DNA of 64,000 nt from Flammeovirgaceae bacterium (GTDB lineage Bacteria; Bacteroidota; Bacteroidia; Cytophagales; Cyclobacteriaceae), in assembly GCA_021298015.1 (NCBI GenBank), contig JAJTGY010000006.1, positions 102,650-166,649 of the forward strand. The letters are read 5' to 3'. The notes under the pieces are model-generated. The model worked only from the letters and a program-made list of their open reading frames with translations, searched no databases and had not been told where the DNA came from. Positions 62,803 through 64,000 of this stretch are shown here, piece by piece. The translations under genes and the position numbers were made by a program. Positions within the stretch are counted from its first letter, which is position 1, and each line of letters begins with the position of its first letter.

Positions 62803-63516
62803 ATGAAAGTTACACCGCTCGAAATTCGACAGAAGACATTTGATCGTACCCTGCGCGGATACGATAAAGATGAGGTCAATGCCTACTTGCTTTCGCTTTC
62901 TCAAGAGTGGGAACGAATGCAGGATGAATGCAAAGAATACAAGTTCAAACTGGATGCGGCCGAGCGCGAGGTAACCAAACTACGCGAAGTAGAGACCTCA
63001 TTGTTTAAAACCTTAAAGACAGCGGAAGATACCGGGGCCAGCGTAATTGAGCAGGCGAACAAAGCGGCTGAATTGCACCTGAAGGAAAGCCAGATTCGCG
63101 CTGAGGCGTTAATGAACGAGGCCAAGGCCCGCGCTAAGAATACCTTGGAGGAAGCCGAGATGATCGCGCGCCAGTGGCTCACCGATATGGAGGATCAACT
63201 CAAGTGTATGGTGCAGGAGTATAAGACGCTGGATGCCCAGCGGGAAAACTTGCTGGCTGACCTTAAACGTATTTCGGCCGAGGCCATGGAGCGTGCCGAG
63301 CGGTTACAAAACGGCAAGAAGGGATTTGACCCCGAGCAACATTTGATGATGGCCAGGCGCGAAACGAAAAAGTCATTGATGCCGAATGCGACTGAAGAAA
63401 GACCAGTGACACCCGCGCCCTCCCGCAAACCCGCCCTCTCCGAAGTGCGCATTGCAGCCGAGGTTACCACTACCGAAAAACTCTTTCAACAATCTTTCTT
63501 TGACGACATTCAATGA
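62803..63516 (+). CDS. DivIVA-domain coiled-coil protein
   Basis: A 237-residue protein with the DivIVA N-terminal signature PLEIRQKTFDRTLRGYDKDEVNAYLLSLS (residues 5-33) followed by a long charged coiled coil (about 35-165) and a disordered, basic/proline tail (EERPVTPAPSRKPALSEV) ending FQQSFFDDIQ. DivIVA-like proteins sense membrane curvature and organise poles or septa. Start ATG 62803. The stop overlaps folB (ATGA). Confidence 0.93.
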   Translation: MKVTPLEIRQKTFDRTLRGYDKDEVNAYLLSLSQEWERMQDECKEYKFKLDAAEREVTKLREVETSLFKTLKTAEDTGASVIEQANKAAELHLKESQIRAEALMNEAKARAKNTLEEAEMIARQWLTDMEDQLKCMVQEYKTLDAQRENLLADLKRISAEAMERAERLQNGKKGFDPEQHLMMARRETKKSLMPNATEERPVTPAPSRKPALSEVRIAAEVTTTEKLFQQSFFDDIQ

Positions 63517-63872
63517 AAGGTGAGGTTGTCCTCGAGGGCCTTGAATTTCATGCCTACCATGGTGTCTATCCGCACGAGCGATCCTCCGGAAACAAATTCA
63601 GTGTAGACGTGCGAGTGGAAACCCAATTCAGCGAGCAAGCGTTTCGTGATGATTTGGAAGGTACCATTAATTACGAAGACTTATATGCCATAGTGAAGGC
63701 CGAAATGGACCGGCCGTCCAAATTATTGGAGTCGGTTGGGCATTCCATTGCATCCAATATTCTGGCGCGGTTCCCGATGGCGCTTCGTGCGGAGGTGAAA
63801 ATCGCCAAGTTCAATCCACCGATAGGGGGCGTTTGTCAAAAGGCCTCGGTAGTCGTTACCCAAAGCCGTTAG
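63513..63872 (+). CDS. folB: Dihydroneopterin aldolase
   Basis: A 119-residue enzyme of folate synthesis that cleaves dihydroneopterin to 6-hydroxymethyl-dihydropterin. Motifs: LEGLEFHAYHGVYPHERSSGNKF (substrate pocket Tyr and Glu), TINYEDLYAIVKAEM and LLESVGHSIASNIL with AEVKIAKFNPPI, containing the catalytic Lys. Normal length. It overlaps the DivIVA gene by 4 bases. Confidence 0.96.
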   Translation: MKGEVVLEGLEFHAYHGVYPHERSSGNKFSVDVRVETQFSEQAFRDDLEGTINYEDLYAIVKAEMDRPSKLLESVGHSIASNILARFPMALRAEVKIAKFNPPIGGVCQKASVVVTQSR

Positions 63873-63955
63873 TTACGACTGAAGAAAAAGTTGCCGAAAT
63901 ACTCGGACGCCTGACTTCCGCGTTTTAACACCCAAAACTAAAAATTGAGCCGAGA

Positions 63956-63963
63956 TATTTTTG
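63956..63963 (+). promoter_or_regulatory. TAnnTTTG box at the end of the window
   Basis: TATTTTTG, an exact match, lies in the untranslated stretch 63873-64000, in which I see no gene. It may serve a gene beginning beyond the window. Confidence 0.3.
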
Positions 63964-64000
63964 TTCTTCGGTAAGAAGAAGGATTTTTCTGTGTATTTGC

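Noticed and set aside
1..64000. tRNA, rRNA, CRISPR, insertion sequence or prophage
   Set aside because: I read the intergenic spaces and saw no cloverleaf with CCA-proximal consensus, no direct-repeat array, no transposase and no phage structural genes; the only recombinase is a housekeeping Xer.

Overview
The window is a gene-dense stretch of a Bacteroidota chromosome, most likely from the order Cytophagales (inference). Evidence is the combination of a PorP/SprF-type protein, a remnant of a gliding/T9SS type B C-terminal sorting domain, DUF2851 and DUF4136 proteins, an OmpL-like porin relic, TPR-containing histidine kinases, and TAnnTTTG-type promoter boxes with few Shine-Dalgarno sequences. 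Almost everything is chromosomal housekeeping. There is no tRNA, rRNA, CRISPR array, insertion sequence or prophage that I can see.

Layout. 1-4.7 kb: end of an SbtA-like bicarbonate transporter, aroQ, a XerD-type recombinase, a DUF4136 protein, pyrD, then a lipoprotein-porP pair on the minus strand. 4.8-10.1 kb: a NarL-type two-component pair followed by two convergent, mutually paralogous secreted proteins of unknown function. 10.2-13.3 kb: a lipoprotein, a lipid-anchored oligopeptidase B and a decayed sorting-domain relic. 13.4-21.5 kb: a plus-strand run of ftsK, lolA-like, pyrF, DUF2851, a polytopic membrane protein, a NeuD-like acyltransferase and a nucleoside phosphorylase. 21.5-25.8 kb: a small unknown gene, a TPR histidine kinase overlapping a lone nuoH, and murI. 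25.9-30.7 kb: fabI, ispE, then a minus operon tgt-lptF/G-eamA. 30.7-35.6 kb: GT2 glycosyltransferase, ECF sigma factor, and an unknown-protein/outer-membrane-protein/vanadium-haloperoxidase-like group. 35.6-43.2 kb: serine hydrolase, rsmG, crcB, an FtsB-like protein, an outer-membrane protein, an Ldh2-type dehydrogenase, a MuiA/DUF4139 protein, a broken porin gene and ppx/gppA. 43.3-51.7 kb: carboxyltransferase (pccB type), M42 peptidase, an AT-rich orphan, a BtuF-like protein, aroA, a YtxH-like protein, aroB, proline dehydrogenase and a MazF toxin-antitoxin module. 51.8-64 kb: lysS, lptD, an AmiC-type amidase, an MlaD-type MCE protein, a second carboxyltransferase (mccB type), a SirB1-like protein, a redoxin, a phosphopantetheinyl transferase, a WD40 protein, a DivIVA-like protein and folB.

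Functional themes are envelope building (murI, lptD, lptF/G, amidase, mlaD, lolA-like), pyrimidine (pyrD, pyrF), shikimate (aroQ, aroA, aroB), isoprenoid and fatty acid synthesis (ispE, fabI, PPTase), and cell division or chromosome handling (xerD, ftsK, FtsB-like, DivIVA). I did not find a convincing new defence or mobile system. The items most worth a second look are the convergent paralogous secreted proteins next to the two-component pair, the AT-rich orphan gene, two visible gene relics, a SusC-plug-like motif inside the MuiA protein, a Tgt without its zinc cysteines, and a striking use of shared 4-base stop signals between convergent genes.
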